Below are positions 7,915 to 16,772 of a DNA stretch of 64,000 nucleotides, in pieces; the stretch's first letter is position 1; each line of letters starts with the position of its first letter. The notes beneath the pieces were generated by a model that was not told where the DNA came from, made no database searches, and saw only the letters and a program-made list of their open reading frames with translations. The position numbers and the translations under genes were made by a program. This stretch comes from Streptomyces echinatus (GTDB taxonomy: Bacteria; Actinomycetota; Actinomycetes; Streptomycetales; Streptomycetaceae): the NCBI RefSeq assembly GCF_014203595.1, contig NZ_JACHJK010000008.1, positions 310,001-374,000 of the forward strand, given 5' to 3'.

Positions 7915-8853
7915 TCATGCCAGCAGGCCCGAGGAGCGCCACAGGCGTCGGCCGACGCCGCGCAGGACGCCGATGTCGTCCAAGAAGTCGGTCAAGCGCT
8001 TCGCGCCGCTCTGCATGACCTCGCGGCGGTGGCCGCTCGCCTTCACCTGTGCCATCGCCTCCCGCCGGTCCAGGCCGACATTGGTGTAGACCTCGGGGTT
8101 GATGAAGGCGATCGAGAACACCCGGGCGAACTCGCCCGAGGTGACCCGGGTGAACTCCTGGGACCACTTCGGCGCGGTCACCATCTGCCGGCGCAGTTCC
8201 TCACGGGCGTACCGGACATGCCGCGCCTCCTCCACCACATGGATCCGCGTGACGCCCCGGACGAGCGGCTGGACCCGCTCGTCGGGAAACGTCAGCCGCT
8301 GCATCCAGTCCAGGACCTCCTCGCCGAGCAGCGTGGCGGTGAACGACCCGGGGGTGGTGGAGATGGTCTTGAAGAGGCGGCCGAGGTTCTGGTGGGCCCG
8401 GCTCACCGGGTACCAGGGCGTGCCGCCCTGCGAGATCAGCCGGGCGAACATCTTGGAGTGCCGGCACTCGTCCTCGATCTCGGTGAGCGCGTACCGCACG
8501 TGCGCGCTCGTCGCCGCCTTGTCGTAGATGTGCCGGACGAGCAGCTGCATCAGGATGATCTCGAACCAGATGCCGAGCGAGGCCAGCGCCGCCGCCTCGT
8601 GCTGGGAGAGCAGGATGCGCTGTTCCTCGCTCATCCGCTTCCACATCGGGGTGCCGTACAGCGAGACCAGCTCCGGCGGCCAGAACCACTTGCCCTCCTC
8701 GAAGGGCGCGTCCCAGTCCAGCTCCTTGTCCGGGTCGAAGGAGTGCTTGGCGGAAGAGACGAGCAGCCGTTCGGCCACCTGTTCCCGGTCCTTGAGCAGG
8801 CCGAGCGCGTCGCGCAGCCCGTCCAGTGCGTCCGCTTCCGTCAGGGTCGTCAT
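7915..8853 (-). CDS. AurF-type non-haem diiron N-oxygenase family protein
   Basis: A 312-residue ferritin-like diiron protein of the AurF family. AurF itself oxidises an arylamine to a nitro group. Iron-ligand motifs are visible in order: WFEIILM, EIEDECRHSKMF (Glu and His of an ExxH motif), LGEEVLDW and HVVEEARHVRYAREE (second ExxH with neighbouring Glu). An N-terminal block (LVSLYGTPMWKRMS) recurs in the divergent diiron gene (MSLYGTPYWNKLT), so the two are distant paralogues. The ATG at 8853 has a GAGGTGAGGGAGC site. No reductase, ferredoxin or biosynthetic cluster is nearby, so the substrate cannot be inferred. Confidence 0.85.
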   Translation of the reverse strand: MTTLTEADALDGLRDALGLLKDREQVAERLLVSSAKHSFDPDKELDWDAPFEEGKWFWPPELVSLYGTPMWKRMSEEQRILLSQHEAAALASLGIWFEIILMQLLVRHIYDKAATSAHVRYALTEIEDECRHSKMFARLISQGGTPWYPVSRAHQNLGRLFKTISTTPGSFTATLLGEEVLDWMQRLTFPDERVQPLVRGVTRIHVVEEARHVRYAREELRRQMVTAPKWSQEFTRVTSGEFARVFSIAFINPEVYTNVGLDRREAMAQVKASGHRREVMQSGAKRLTDFLDDIGVLRGVGRRLWRSSGLLA

Positions 8854-8887
8854 GGCTCCCTCACCTCGTTACCCGGGGGTAGTCGTC

Positions 8888-8905
8888 CAGTCTCTTATGA
8901 GACTG
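8888..8905. promoter_or_regulatory. Palindromic operator between the divergent diiron genes
   Basis: CAGTCTCTTATGAGACTG is an 18-bp palindrome matching at 16 of 18 positions. It sits 34 bases upstream of the AurF-like start and 71 bases upstream of the rightward gene. Length and position fit a TetR-type operator controlling both genes; the regulator at 7157-7813 is the obvious candidate. Binding is inferred. Confidence 0.7.
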
Positions 8906-8976
8906 CCTGTCAGCAAGGCCGTCAATCCCTTGCGCACGACTTGTTGACTCGGCGTCTACGTGTGAGCCTGCCGGGT

Positions 8977-10086
8977 ATGCCGACCCACGACCTCTACGCC
9001 AACGACCCGGGAGGCTCCCCCTGGGAGGTGCCCGCCACCGGCGCGGCCCGCTTCAGCTGGGAGTACGACGACGGACGCGACCGCCTGCTCGCCCTGTACC
9101 AGAAGGGCAAGGACAAGCAGTGGGACGGCCGGACCCGCATCGACTGGGACCTGGAGGTCGACCCGTACGACACCCTCGGCGCCCCGGACGAGATGATGTC
9201 CCTGTACGGCACCCCGTACTGGAACAAGCTCACCGACAAGGACAAGGGCGAACTGCGCCGGCACTACGCCTCCTGGCAGTTCAGCCAGTTCCTGCACGGC
9301 GAGCAGGGCGCCATGATCTGCGCGGCGCGCATCGTGGAGTCGGTGCCCGACCTGGACGCCAAGTTCTACTCCGCGACCCAGGTCATGGACGAGGCCCGGC
9401 ACGCCGAGATCTACGGCCGCTTCCTGCACGAGAAGATAGGCCTCGTCTACCCGATCAACGACAACCTCCAGTCGTTGCTCGGCGACACCCTCCGCGACAG
9501 CCGCTGGGACATGCCCTACCTCGGCATGCAGGTGCTGATCGAGGGCCTGGCGCTGGCCGCGTTCGGCATGATCCGGGACACCACGGACAAGCCCCTGCCC
9601 AAGCAGATCCTCACCTACGTCATGCAGGACGAGGCCCGGCACGTGGCCTTCGGCCGGATGGCACTGCGCGACTACTACAAGCAGCTCACCGAAGCCGAAC
9701 TGCGCGAGCGCGAGGAGTTCGTCATCGAGGGCTGCTACCTCATGCGCGACCGGCTGCGCGGGGTGGAGGTGCTGGAGAACTTCGGCATCCCGAAGGCCGA
9801 CGCGGAGGCGTTCAGCGAGCGGTCCGAGTACCTCCGGCTGTTCAGGAAACTGCTGTTCAGCCGCATCGTCCCGTGCGTCAAGGACATCGGCCTGTGGGGC
9901 CGGCGCCTCCAGCAGGCCTATGCGGACATGGGCGTCTTCGAGATGGGCGACTCCAGCCTGGACCTGCTGATGGCGCAGGACGAGGAGCTGGCCGAGCGGC
10001 TGGACGCCGAGCGCTTCGCCGCCGAGGAGCGGGAACGGGCCGTCGAGGTGGAGGAGGCGATCGACTCCGGGGCGGCGGAGGGCTGA
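8977..10086 (+). CDS. Ferritin-like diiron oxygenase, divergent paralogue of the AurF-like gene
   Basis: A 369-residue predicted diiron protein. Two clear ExxH metal motifs are present, MDEARHAEIYGRFL (about residue 138) and MQDEARHVAFGRM (about residue 222), with upstream Glu positions in LHGEQGAM and VLIEGLALAAFG completing a four-helix diiron site. The N-terminal block MSLYGTPYWNKLT resembles the AurF-like neighbour. A Glu-rich helical tail ends the protein. ATG at 8977 was chosen; an in-frame GTG at 8962 is possible. Divergent arrangement about the shared palindrome argues that both respond to one signal. The reaction is unknown: desaturation, N-oxygenation or aldehyde oxidation are all compatible with the fold. 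Confidence 0.8.
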   Translation: MPTHDLYANDPGGSPWEVPATGAARFSWEYDDGRDRLLALYQKGKDKQWDGRTRIDWDLEVDPYDTLGAPDEMMSLYGTPYWNKLTDKDKGELRRHYASWQFSQFLHGEQGAMICAARIVESVPDLDAKFYSATQVMDEARHAEIYGRFLHEKIGLVYPINDNLQSLLGDTLRDSRWDMPYLGMQVLIEGLALAAFGMIRDTTDKPLPKQILTYVMQDEARHVAFGRMALRDYYKQLTEAELREREEFVIEGCYLMRDRLRGVEVLENFGIPKADAEAFSERSEYLRLFRKLLFSRIVPCVKDIGLWGRRLQQAYADMGVFEMGDSSLDLLMAQDEELAERLDAERFAAEERERAVEVEEAIDSGAAEG

Positions 10087-10139
10087 CCGGCCCGGGGTGC
10101 GATGCCGGGACATTCACCCGGGTGCAGTAGCGTGCTGGC

Positions 10140-10964
10140 GTGTCCATGCCTCCGCCGCCGTATCCGAACCAGCCGCAGCCTCCGTACGGCCAGCAGCCGC
10201 CGCAGGCCCCCGGGCCGTACGGCTCGCCGTACCCCCAGCAGCAGCCGTACCCCGCACAGCAACACCCGCCGCAGGCGCCCTACCCGCCGCAGCCGTACCC
10301 CGGCTGGGGCGGACCGCCCATGGCCCCGGCGCCGAAGAAGCGGCGGATCGGTCTGGTGCTCGGGATCGTGGGCGGTGTCGTCGCGGCCGTCGTCGCGCTG
10401 CTCATCGTCGTCGGAGTGGTGGCCGAGAGCGGCTTCCCCGAGGCCGAGAACAAGCTCACCCTCCCGCAGAAGCTCGTCGACGGCCGCTTCGAACTCGCCC
10501 AGGACCTGACCTCCGCACAGGGCCGGAAGATCGAGGACGAGGCCGAGGGCGCCTGGGACGCCAAGGACGTGGTCGGCGTCGTCGGTCAGTACGCCGTCGG
10601 GGGTGACAACACCAAGGGCGTACTGGTGCTCTCGGGCATGTACGGCCGGTTCAAGAACACCGACACCGCCCGGCGCAACATGCTGAAGGGCGCCGCCGAG
10701 GCCGACGGCGTCACGCTCGCCGTGCCCCGCAAGGACTTCACCCAGGACGGTGAGCCCACGGTCAGCTGTGAGGTGCTCACCCAGAAGAGCGCCGGCGCCA
10801 CCATGACCTACCCCGTGTGCGCCTGGACCGACGGCAACACGGGCGCCGCGATCGCCTCGATGACGTCCGAGACCGCCAAGCAGGACCCGTCCGAGGTGGA
10901 TCTCGCCTTCTACGCGAAGCTCACCCGCCAGATCCGCTCCGAGACCCTCAAGCCGATCGACTGA
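10140..10964 (+). CDS. Pro/Gln-rich membrane-anchored protein with extracytoplasmic domain
   Basis: A 274-residue protein with three parts: a cytoplasmic Pro/Gln/Tyr-rich N-terminus (residues 1-62, repeated PYP and PPQ), basic PKKRR just before one membrane helix (about 68-93, GLVLGIVGGVVAAVVALLIV), and an extracytoplasmic domain (94-274) containing two Cys residues (VSCEVL, YPVCAWT) likely to form a disulfide. This architecture is common in Streptomyces, often as a conserved hypothetical protein. A -10-like TAGCGT seven bases upstream of the GTG suggests a leaderless message; ATG at 10146 is an alternative start. Function unknown. Confidence 0.8.
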   Translation: MSMPPPPYPNQPQPPYGQQPPQAPGPYGSPYPQQQPYPAQQHPPQAPYPPQPYPGWGGPPMAPAPKKRRIGLVLGIVGGVVAAVVALLIVVGVVAESGFPEAENKLTLPQKLVDGRFELAQDLTSAQGRKIEDEAEGAWDAKDVVGVVGQYAVGGDNTKGVLVLSGMYGRFKNTDTARRNMLKGAAEADGVTLAVPRKDFTQDGEPTVSCEVLTQKSAGATMTYPVCAWTDGNTGAAIASMTSETAKQDPSEVDLAFYAKLTRQIRSETLKPID

Positions 10965-11013
10965 GCCACCGCCAACCCTCACGGCCACCACCTCCGGCGC
11001 GGCACCGCCACCC

Positions 11014-12510
11014 TCACCTCCCGAGAACCGCCCGCATCACCTGCTTGGCGATCGGTGCCGCGTCCCCGCCGCCACTGATCTCGCCCCGGTCCGCCGAGGC
11101 GTCCTCCACCACGACGGCGACCGCCACCTGCGGCTCCGGCGCGCCCTCGGACTGCGCCCAGGAGACGAACCAGGCGTACGGCACACCGGAGTTGCCGAGG
11201 CCGTGCTGGGCCGTGCCGGTCTTGCCGCCGACCAGCGCGCCCGGGATGGCCGCGTTGGTGCCGGTACCGTCCTCGACCACGCCGGCCATCAGCTCCATCA
11301 GCCGGGCCGCGGTGGCCGGCCGCATCACCTGCCGCCCCGGCCGGGCCCCGCTGCCGGAGATCGTCTCGCCGCCGTGCCGGGTGGTCCGCTCCACCAGGTA
11401 CGGCGGGCGCAGCCGGCCGCCGTCCGCGACCGCCGCCGAGACCATCGCCATCTGCAGCGGCGTGGCACGGGTGTTGTACTGCCCGATCGAGGACAGCGCC
11501 AGCTGCGCCCGGTCCACATGCGTGTCGAAGGTGCTGGGCGCCACCGAGAAGGGGATGCGCAGGTCCGTGTCGTTGAACCCGAACGCCTGGGCCGTGGCCG
11601 CCATGTCCCGCACCCCCACGTCCACGCCCAGCTTGGCGAAGACCGTGTTGCAGGACCACTCGAAGGCGTCCCGCACCGAGGCGTCCACGCAGCCGTCGCC
11701 CTCGTTGGTCAGCCGGGTGGTGGTGCCGGGCAGCCGGTAGGGGTCCGGGGAGCGGGTGCGCGCGTCCAGGTCGGTGACCACTCCCGCGTCCAGCGCCGCC
11801 GCCGCGGTGACCACCTTGAACGTCGAACCCGGCGGATAGGTCTGCCGCACCGCCCGGTTGAGCATCGGCTTCTCCGGGTCGTGGTTGAGCCGGGCCCAGG
11901 CCGACGCCACCGCCTCGTTGTTGCCGGACAGCTCCGCCGGGTCGTACGACGGGCTGGTCACCAGCGCCAGGATCCGGCCCGTGGCCGGCTCGACCGCGGC
12001 CACCGCGCCCTTGCGCCCGGCGAGCCCCCGGTAAGCGGCCTCCTGCGCCCGCCCGTTCAGGGTCGTCACGACGTCACCGCCGGGGCTCCGCCCGCGCGTC
12101 ACGTCGTTCCACAGCGGCAGCGGAGCGAGCATCGGATCGGCGCCGGAGAGCACCCCGTCCTCGGCGTGCTCCAGGAACGAGGTGCCGTACGTCTGCGAGG
12201 AGAAGCCGGTGACCGGCGCGTACAGCGGCCCGTTCAGATAGGCGCGTTCGTGGCGCAACTGCTCGCCGGTGTCCACCGAGCCGGTGACCGGTCCGCCGTC
12301 CACCAGGATGTTCCCGCGGGGGTGCTGATAACGGGCGATGGTGGCACGGCGGTTGGCCGGGTTGTCGTCGTACTCGCGGGACTGCACGACCTGCACCCGC
12401 ATGGCGTTGGCCAGCAGGGCCGCCAGCAGCAGGGCGCAGAACGCGCAGGCGTGCCGGATGTACCTCGTCATCGGCCGTCCGTCGTCGGGGAGTCCGCCGT
12501 ACTCGGTCAT
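11014..12510 (-). CDS. Class B penicillin-binding protein (PbpA/FtsI-like transpeptidase)
   Basis: A 498-residue peptidoglycan transpeptidase anchored by one N-terminal membrane helix (about residues 20-42). The penicillin-binding motifs are present in order: SxxK as STFK (Ser at about 229), SxN as SCN (FEWSCNTVFAKLG) and KTG in VGGKTGTAQHG. A pedestal domain precedes them. The ATG at 12510 sits in an ATGA overlap with the SEDS gene and has a GGGAGG site, so I prefer it to the internal ATG at 12471. SEDS protein plus class B PBP pairs polymerise and crosslink glycan together. This pair resembles the second, non-essential FtsW/PBP set of actinomycetes and is separate from the dcw cluster. Confidence 0.92.
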   Translation of the reverse strand: MTEYGGLPDDGRPMTRYIRHACAFCALLLAALLANAMRVQVVQSREYDDNPANRRATIARYQHPRGNILVDGGPVTGSVDTGEQLRHERAYLNGPLYAPVTGFSSQTYGTSFLEHAEDGVLSGADPMLAPLPLWNDVTRGRSPGGDVVTTLNGRAQEAAYRGLAGRKGAVAAVEPATGRILALVTSPSYDPAELSGNNEAVASAWARLNHDPEKPMLNRAVRQTYPPGSTFKVVTAAAALDAGVVTDLDARTRSPDPYRLPGTTTRLTNEGDGCVDASVRDAFEWSCNTVFAKLGVDVGVRDMAATAQAFGFNDTDLRIPFSVAPSTFDTHVDRAQLALSSIGQYNTRATPLQMAMVSAAVADGGRLRPPYLVERTTRHGGETISGSGARPGRQVMRPATAARLMELMAGVVEDGTGTNAAIPGALVGGKTGTAQHGLGNSGVPYAWFVSWAQSEGAPEPQVAVAVVVEDASADRGEISGGGDAAPIAKQVMRAVLGR

Positions 12511-13868
12511 GAGGCCTCCCGGCCGTCGTTCTGGCTGCGGGCGGAGTCGCTGACCCGGACCAGCAGCGCCACGATCGCCCAGTTGGTGACGACCGAGGAG
12601 CCGCCCTGGGCCAGGAACGGCATCGCCATGCCGGTCAGCGGGATCAGCCCCGTGACCCCGCCCGCGATCACGAACACCTGCAGCGCCACGATCGAGGCGA
12701 GCCCGACCGCGAGGAGCCGGCCGAACGGCTCGCGCTGCGCGAGGCCCGCCCGGTAGCCGCGCTCCACCAGCAGCGCGTACAGCAGCACGATGCCCGCCAG
12801 GCCCGCGAGACCCAGCTCCTCCCCGGCCGTCGCCAGGATGAAGTCCGACTTGGTGGCGAAACCGATCAGGATGGAATGGCCGAGCCCGAGCCCGGTGCCG
12901 AGCACCCCGCCGGCCGCGAACGCGAACAGGGACTGCGAGAGCTGGTTGGGGCCCTGCCCGGCCTCGATGGTGGCGAACGGGTGCAGCCAGTCTTCGATCC
13001 GGGCGCCCACATGCGGTTCGAGACGCCCGACGGCGACGGCGCCCAGCACGGCGAGCAGCAGCCCGACCGCGATCCAGCCGGTGCGCCCGGTGGCCACGTA
13101 CAGCAGCACCACGAACAGCCCGAAGAACAGCAGCGAGGTCCCGAGGTCCCGCTCCAGCACGAGGACGCCCACGCTCACCAGCCAGATCGTCAGGATCGGC
13201 CCGAGCACCCGCCCGGTCGGGAACTGCATCCGCCACAGCCGGCGGCCGGTGTACGCGAGCGCGCTGCGGTTCGCGGCCAGATAGGCGGCGAAGAACACCG
13301 CGAGCAGCACCTTCGCGAACTCGCCGGGCTGGATGGAGAACCCGGCGATCCGGATCCAGATCCGGGCGCCGTTGACCGCCGGGAACAGGATCGGCAGCAC
13401 CAGCAGGACGAGCGCCGCCACCACGCAGACGTACGAGTACCGCTGGAGCACCCGGTGATCGCGCAGCACCAGGACGACACCGATGAACAGGCCCACTCCG
13501 AGCGTGGACCACACCAGTTGGGTGGGGGCCGCCCGGTCGCCCGGTGTCTCCAGGTCCAGCCGGTAGATCAGCACCAGCCCCAGCCCGTTGAGCAGCACGC
13601 CGATGGGCAGCGGCAGCGGATCGGCGTACGGCGCCCGGATCCGCACCGCCACATGGGCGAACAGGGCGAGCACGCCGAGGCCGGCACCGTAACCGGCGGC
13701 GCCGGGCGGCACGGTTCCGGTCCGCGCCAGCCCCACCGCGCAGTAGCCGTACACGGACAGCAGGACGGCCAGCACGAGCAGGGACAGCTCGACGCCCCGG
13801 CGCCGGGGAGGGCGCGCGGCGCGTGCGGGAGCGGGGGCCGCCGCCGCGGTGGTTCCGGCCTTCGTCAT
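12507..13868 (-). CDS. FtsW/RodA/SpoVE (SEDS) family glycan polymerase
   Basis: A 453-residue polytopic membrane protein of the SEDS family, which polymerises lipid II into glycan strands. A basic N-terminus (RAARPPRRRG) is followed by about 12 hydrophobic segments. Family signatures include the GARIWIRIAGFSIQPGEFAK block, VLERDLGTSLLFFGLF, the extracellular loop and the C-terminal GLIPLTGMAMPFLAQGGSS motif. It overlaps the downstream transpeptidase by four bases, so the partners are co-translated. It lies 113 bases downstream of the histidine kinase gene on the same strand, with room for its own promoter. Confidence 0.93.
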   Translation of the reverse strand: MTKAGTTAAAAPAPARAARPPRRRGVELSLLVLAVLLSVYGYCAVGLARTGTVPPGAAGYGAGLGVLALFAHVAVRIRAPYADPLPLPIGVLLNGLGLVLIYRLDLETPGDRAAPTQLVWSTLGVGLFIGVVLVLRDHRVLQRYSYVCVVAALVLLVLPILFPAVNGARIWIRIAGFSIQPGEFAKVLLAVFFAAYLAANRSALAYTGRRLWRMQFPTGRVLGPILTIWLVSVGVLVLERDLGTSLLFFGLFVVLLYVATGRTGWIAVGLLLAVLGAVAVGRLEPHVGARIEDWLHPFATIEAGQGPNQLSQSLFAFAAGGVLGTGLGLGHSILIGFATKSDFILATAGEELGLAGLAGIVLLYALLVERGYRAGLAQREPFGRLLAVGLASIVALQVFVIAGGVTGLIPLTGMAMPFLAQGGSSVVTNWAIVALLVRVSDSARSQNDGREAS

Positions 13869-13981
13869 GCCCGGAACCTACCCAAACGGGGCGTCTTGTG
13901 GCTGTTTTCACTCGGTCGCGTCAGCGCCAGCGTGGCGTGGGGCACGGGGGAACCGCCCGGGGCCCCGGCATCCGCTCGGCG

Positions 13982-15226
13982 TCACTCGGCCACCGGCAGC
14001 GTCAGTGTCGCCACCGCGCCCCCGTCCACCGCGTTGGTGAACGTAAGCCGCGCCCCCAGGACCTCCGCCTGTCCCAGCGCGATGGTCAGCCCGAGCCCGT
14101 GCCCCTTGGCGCCGCCCTCGGTGCGGAACCGCTGCGGCCCGTGCGCGACGAGGTACAGCGGATATCCGCCGCCGTGATCCCGCACCGTCACCACGGCACC
14201 GTCCACCGTCACGACCACCGGAGGCGCTCCGTGCTTGTGCGCATTGGCCACCAGGTTGCCCAGCACCCGCTCCAGCCGCCGCCGGTCGGTCTCCACCCGG
14301 GCGTCCTTCAGGATCCGCACGTCCGTCTCCGTGCCCGACGCCCGCACCACCCGCCCGGCCAGAGCGCCCAGCTCCTCCGTGTCGACCTCCAGCCTCTCCC
14401 GCCCGGTGTCCAGCCGGGAGATCTCCAGCAAATCCTCGGTGAGCGTGCGCAGCGCCGCCACCCGGTCCCGCACCAGCTCCGTCGGCCGGCCCGGCGGCAG
14501 CAGCTCGGCCGCCGCGTGCAGTCCGGTGAGCGGGGTGCGCAGCTCGTGCGCCACGTCCGCGGTGAACCGCTGCTCGCTCAGCAGCTTGCCCTGCAAGGAG
14601 GAGGCCATCGAGTCCAGCGCGGCGGCCACCGCGGCGACCTCGTCCTGCGGGCGGCTCGGATCCTTCGTCCGGGGATCGTTCACCCGGGCGTCCAGGTCGC
14701 CGGCGGTGATCCGGCGCGCCACCCGTGCCGTGCCGTGCAGCCGCCGGGTCACCCGGGTCACCGCGAACACCCCGACCAGCACGGTCGCCCCGATCGCCAG
14801 CGCCGACGACCACAGGATCGACTGGTCCAGACCCGCGATGGTGCGGGACTGCTGCGAGTAGTCGACCTCCACGGCGAGCGCCCGGTGCCCGGACACCGGT
14901 CCCGCCGCCCACATGGTCGGACGCCCCCGGTAGGTGGCGACCATCGTGCCGCGCTTCCCGTTCGCCGCCAGCTCCCGCAGCGGCGCGGGCAGCCCCCCGG
15001 GATCCACGCCGGCGCCCGGCAGCAGCGTGTCCCCGGCCTCGTACGCCTGCGTGGCGTCGGCGAGCCGGGACAGCGCCAGGTCGCGGGCCTGGCCGACGGT
15101 CTGGTTGGTCACCGAGACATGCACCAGGACACCGAGCAGCGCGGCGAGCGCACAGCTCATCACCGTGATGAACGCGGCGGCCTTGACGGCGAGCGCCCCT
15201 GCCCAGGGAGGCAGCGCGAGCCTCAT
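13982..15226 (-). CDS. Membrane sensor histidine kinase without adjacent response regulator
   Basis: A 414-residue orthodox sensor kinase: membrane helix at about 12-36, extracytoplasmic sensor domain, second membrane helix (SSALAIGATVLVGVFAV, about 138-157), HAMP, then HisKA and HATPase domains. The H-box is VAHELRTPLTGLH; N-box is NLVANAHKHG; G1 is DHGGGYP and G2 is GHGLGLTIALG. The ATG at 15226 overlaps the stop of the upstream lipoprotein gene (ATGA), so the two proteins are coupled and probably partners. No response regulator lies next to it. The SEDS/PBP pair directly downstream suggests a cell-envelope signal. The gene pair loosely recalls CseA/CseC, but the CseB regulator and sigma factor are missing. 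Confidence 0.92.
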   Translation of the reverse strand: MRLALPPWAGALAVKAAAFITVMSCALAALLGVLVHVSVTNQTVGQARDLALSRLADATQAYEAGDTLLPGAGVDPGGLPAPLRELAANGKRGTMVATYRGRPTMWAAGPVSGHRALAVEVDYSQQSRTIAGLDQSILWSSALAIGATVLVGVFAVTRVTRRLHGTARVARRITAGDLDARVNDPRTKDPSRPQDEVAAVAAALDSMASSLQGKLLSEQRFTADVAHELRTPLTGLHAAAELLPPGRPTELVRDRVAALRTLTEDLLEISRLDTGRERLEVDTEELGALAGRVVRASGTETDVRILKDARVETDRRRLERVLGNLVANAHKHGAPPVVVTVDGAVVTVRDHGGGYPLYLVAHGPQRFRTEGGAKGHGLGLTIALGQAEVLGARLTFTNAVDGGAVATLTLPVAE

Positions 15227-16032
15227 CGCGCGCTCGGCGAGGACGAGGCGGAGGCGGAGGGGGAGGCCGAGGCGGAGGGGGAGGCTGAGCCGGAGGAAGG
15301 GGAGACGGAGGGCGGGGCGGCGGGGGAGGCCGACGGGGACGGCGTCTTGCTGGGCCGGCCGTCGCCGACGTGCAGATACTCGTCGCGGGAGAACACCATC
15401 GCGCGCTGCCCCGGGTCCCACAGCCAGGTCGTGCGGTACTCGTACCCGGAGATGTCGGCGGGCGAGCGTTCGATCAGCGCCCGCCCGGCCAGCTCCACCC
15501 CGATGATCGCGTCGTTGTCGGCCAGCACCTGCACCAGCCGGTGCCCCTCGACGGTGTAGACGCGTACCGCCATCTGGTTGGTCGGGTACAGCCGGAAGCC
15601 GAGCGTCAGATCCGCCCGGCCGTCTCCGGTGAGGTCCCGGTAGTACGGCTTCAGCAGCGGACAGCGGGCCCGGTTCCCGCCCGGCCGGCACTCCCTCATC
15701 CGTTCCTCGGTCGCGTGATACGCCCCCTTGGGCCCGTAGTCGTCGGGGTGAGCCTTCAGCTCCGCCTCGACGACGTCCACCGGATCCGCCTTCCGGATGT
15801 CGTCACCGGGGACCGTGATGCCCTTGACGGTCTCCCGGGTCGCCACGTCGTACGGGAAGGCCGGGCTGGACGCCGGCCGGAGATCCGGCCAGAGCTTGGC
15901 GGGGCTGACGGCGGTCGGGGTCGTCCCGGCACCCTGCAGCCCTCCCGTGTCCCCGCAGGCCGTCGCCGTCGCCGACAGCAGGGCGACGGCGGCCACGGCA
16001 AGGGCGGTACGCGCGGGACGACGGGCTGGCAC
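15223..16032 (-). CDS. Lipoprotein coupled to the sensor kinase
   Basis: A 269-residue lipoprotein with a short basic N-terminus, a hydrophobic stretch and a lipobox (LLSATATAC, Cys near residue 26). The mature part includes a DLTGDGRADLTLGF segment, like the calcium-binding DxDxDG loops of FG-GAP/VCBS repeats, and a TTWLWDPGQRAMVFSRDEYL block. It ends in about 45 residues of Ser/Ala/Pro repeats. GTG at 16032 is chosen because it gives a proper signal peptide and has an AGGAG site; ATG at 16071 would add 13 residues. ATGA overlap with the kinase gene suggests that it senses or tunes the kinase at the membrane surface. That role is inferred from the coupling. Confidence 0.82.
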   Translation of the reverse strand: MPARRPARTALAVAAVALLSATATACGDTGGLQGAGTTPTAVSPAKLWPDLRPASSPAFPYDVATRETVKGITVPGDDIRKADPVDVVEAELKAHPDDYGPKGAYHATEERMRECRPGGNRARCPLLKPYYRDLTGDGRADLTLGFRLYPTNQMAVRVYTVEGHRLVQVLADNDAIIGVELAGRALIERSPADISGYEYRTTWLWDPGQRAMVFSRDEYLHVGDGRPSKTPSPSASPAAPPSVSPSSGSASPSASASPSASASSSPSAR

Positions 16033-16165
16033 GGTGCTCCTGGGCGTCGGTGTCGGTGGGGCCCCGTACACCTTAATTCGTCGGTTCGTACGGAAGTGTT
16101 CTTAGATTCCGACAGAAATCCGTTTTGTGTGTTCTGCGCACCGGGGCGCGGTGCTGGGAGAGAGG

Positions 16166-16672
16166 CTACTCGGCCAGTTCCTCCAGCAGCCGCACGGTCG
16201 TCAGTCCCGCCCGCAGGTACTCCACGAACAGCTTGTTGTGCAGCGCCCACGCCGAGCGCCGGGCCCGGATCAGCTGGATCGCCTGGTCGGCCGTGTCACC
16301 CCGCTGGACCAGGGCATGCGCGATGACCAGCCCCGACCGGTTGTACCCGTGGTAACAGCGCACGAGCATCCGGCGGCCGCCGTCCAGCGCCTCGTTCACC
16401 GCGCGCGCCAGCCGGATCACCCCGGCCAGTTGCGTCCCGTCCAGCGGGCCGTCCGGAATCGGCCACACATGGTGCTCCACGCCCGGATCGGGCCCGTACC
16501 CCGGCAGCCGCAGCAGGGACTGCACCACATCGAACTCATCACGTACGACGGCGAGCTCCAGCCGTCCGGAACGGCCCCGAAACTCGTGTCCGCCCATCCA
16601 CAGGCCGGGCACGATCTCGCTCCACGGGCTCTCCGGAACCGGTACGTCGGGCTGCTTTCCGCGGGTCCGCAA
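16166..16672 (-). CDS. Dual-specificity (Cys-based) protein phosphatase
   Basis: A 168-residue DSP-fold phosphatase. The signature CX5R loop is present as RCYHGYNRSG, with nucleophile Cys and phosphate-binding Arg, although the usual His before the Cys is Arg. The general-acid region reads WPIPDGPLDG, with a candidate Asp. Substrates cannot be predicted; the family removes phosphate from Tyr/Ser/Thr residues or phosphoinositides. The TTG start at 16672 has a strong GGGGAGG site five bases upstream. It is on the same strand as the lipoprotein-kinase set but upstream of it by about 130 bases. Confidence 0.85.
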   Translation of the reverse strand: MRTRGKQPDVPVPESPWSEIVPGLWMGGHEFRGRSGRLELAVVRDEFDVVQSLLRLPGYGPDPGVEHHVWPIPDGPLDGTQLAGVIRLARAVNEALDGGRRMLVRCYHGYNRSGLVIAHALVQRGDTADQAIQLIRARRSAWALHNKLFVEYLRAGLTTVRLLEELAE

Positions 16673-16772
16673 CGGCGCCTCCCCAACTCCCCCTCACCGG
16701 GCCGCCATCCACGGTAACCGGTCTTGCCCCGGGAGCACCCTGCCTGTTCCCATGGTCGAGGGGTGATGGCGC

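Noticed and set aside
11014..13911. Single 965-codon frame covering the SEDS and PBP region
   Set aside because: The first half is the out-of-frame shadow of the SEDS gene. The transpeptidase begins at 12510.
13982..15691. Longer version of the sensor kinase gene starting at 15691
   Set aside because: The extra 155 codons overlap the lipoprotein gene antiframe and lack a signal or domain. ATG 15226 in an ATGA overlap gives a proper kinase.
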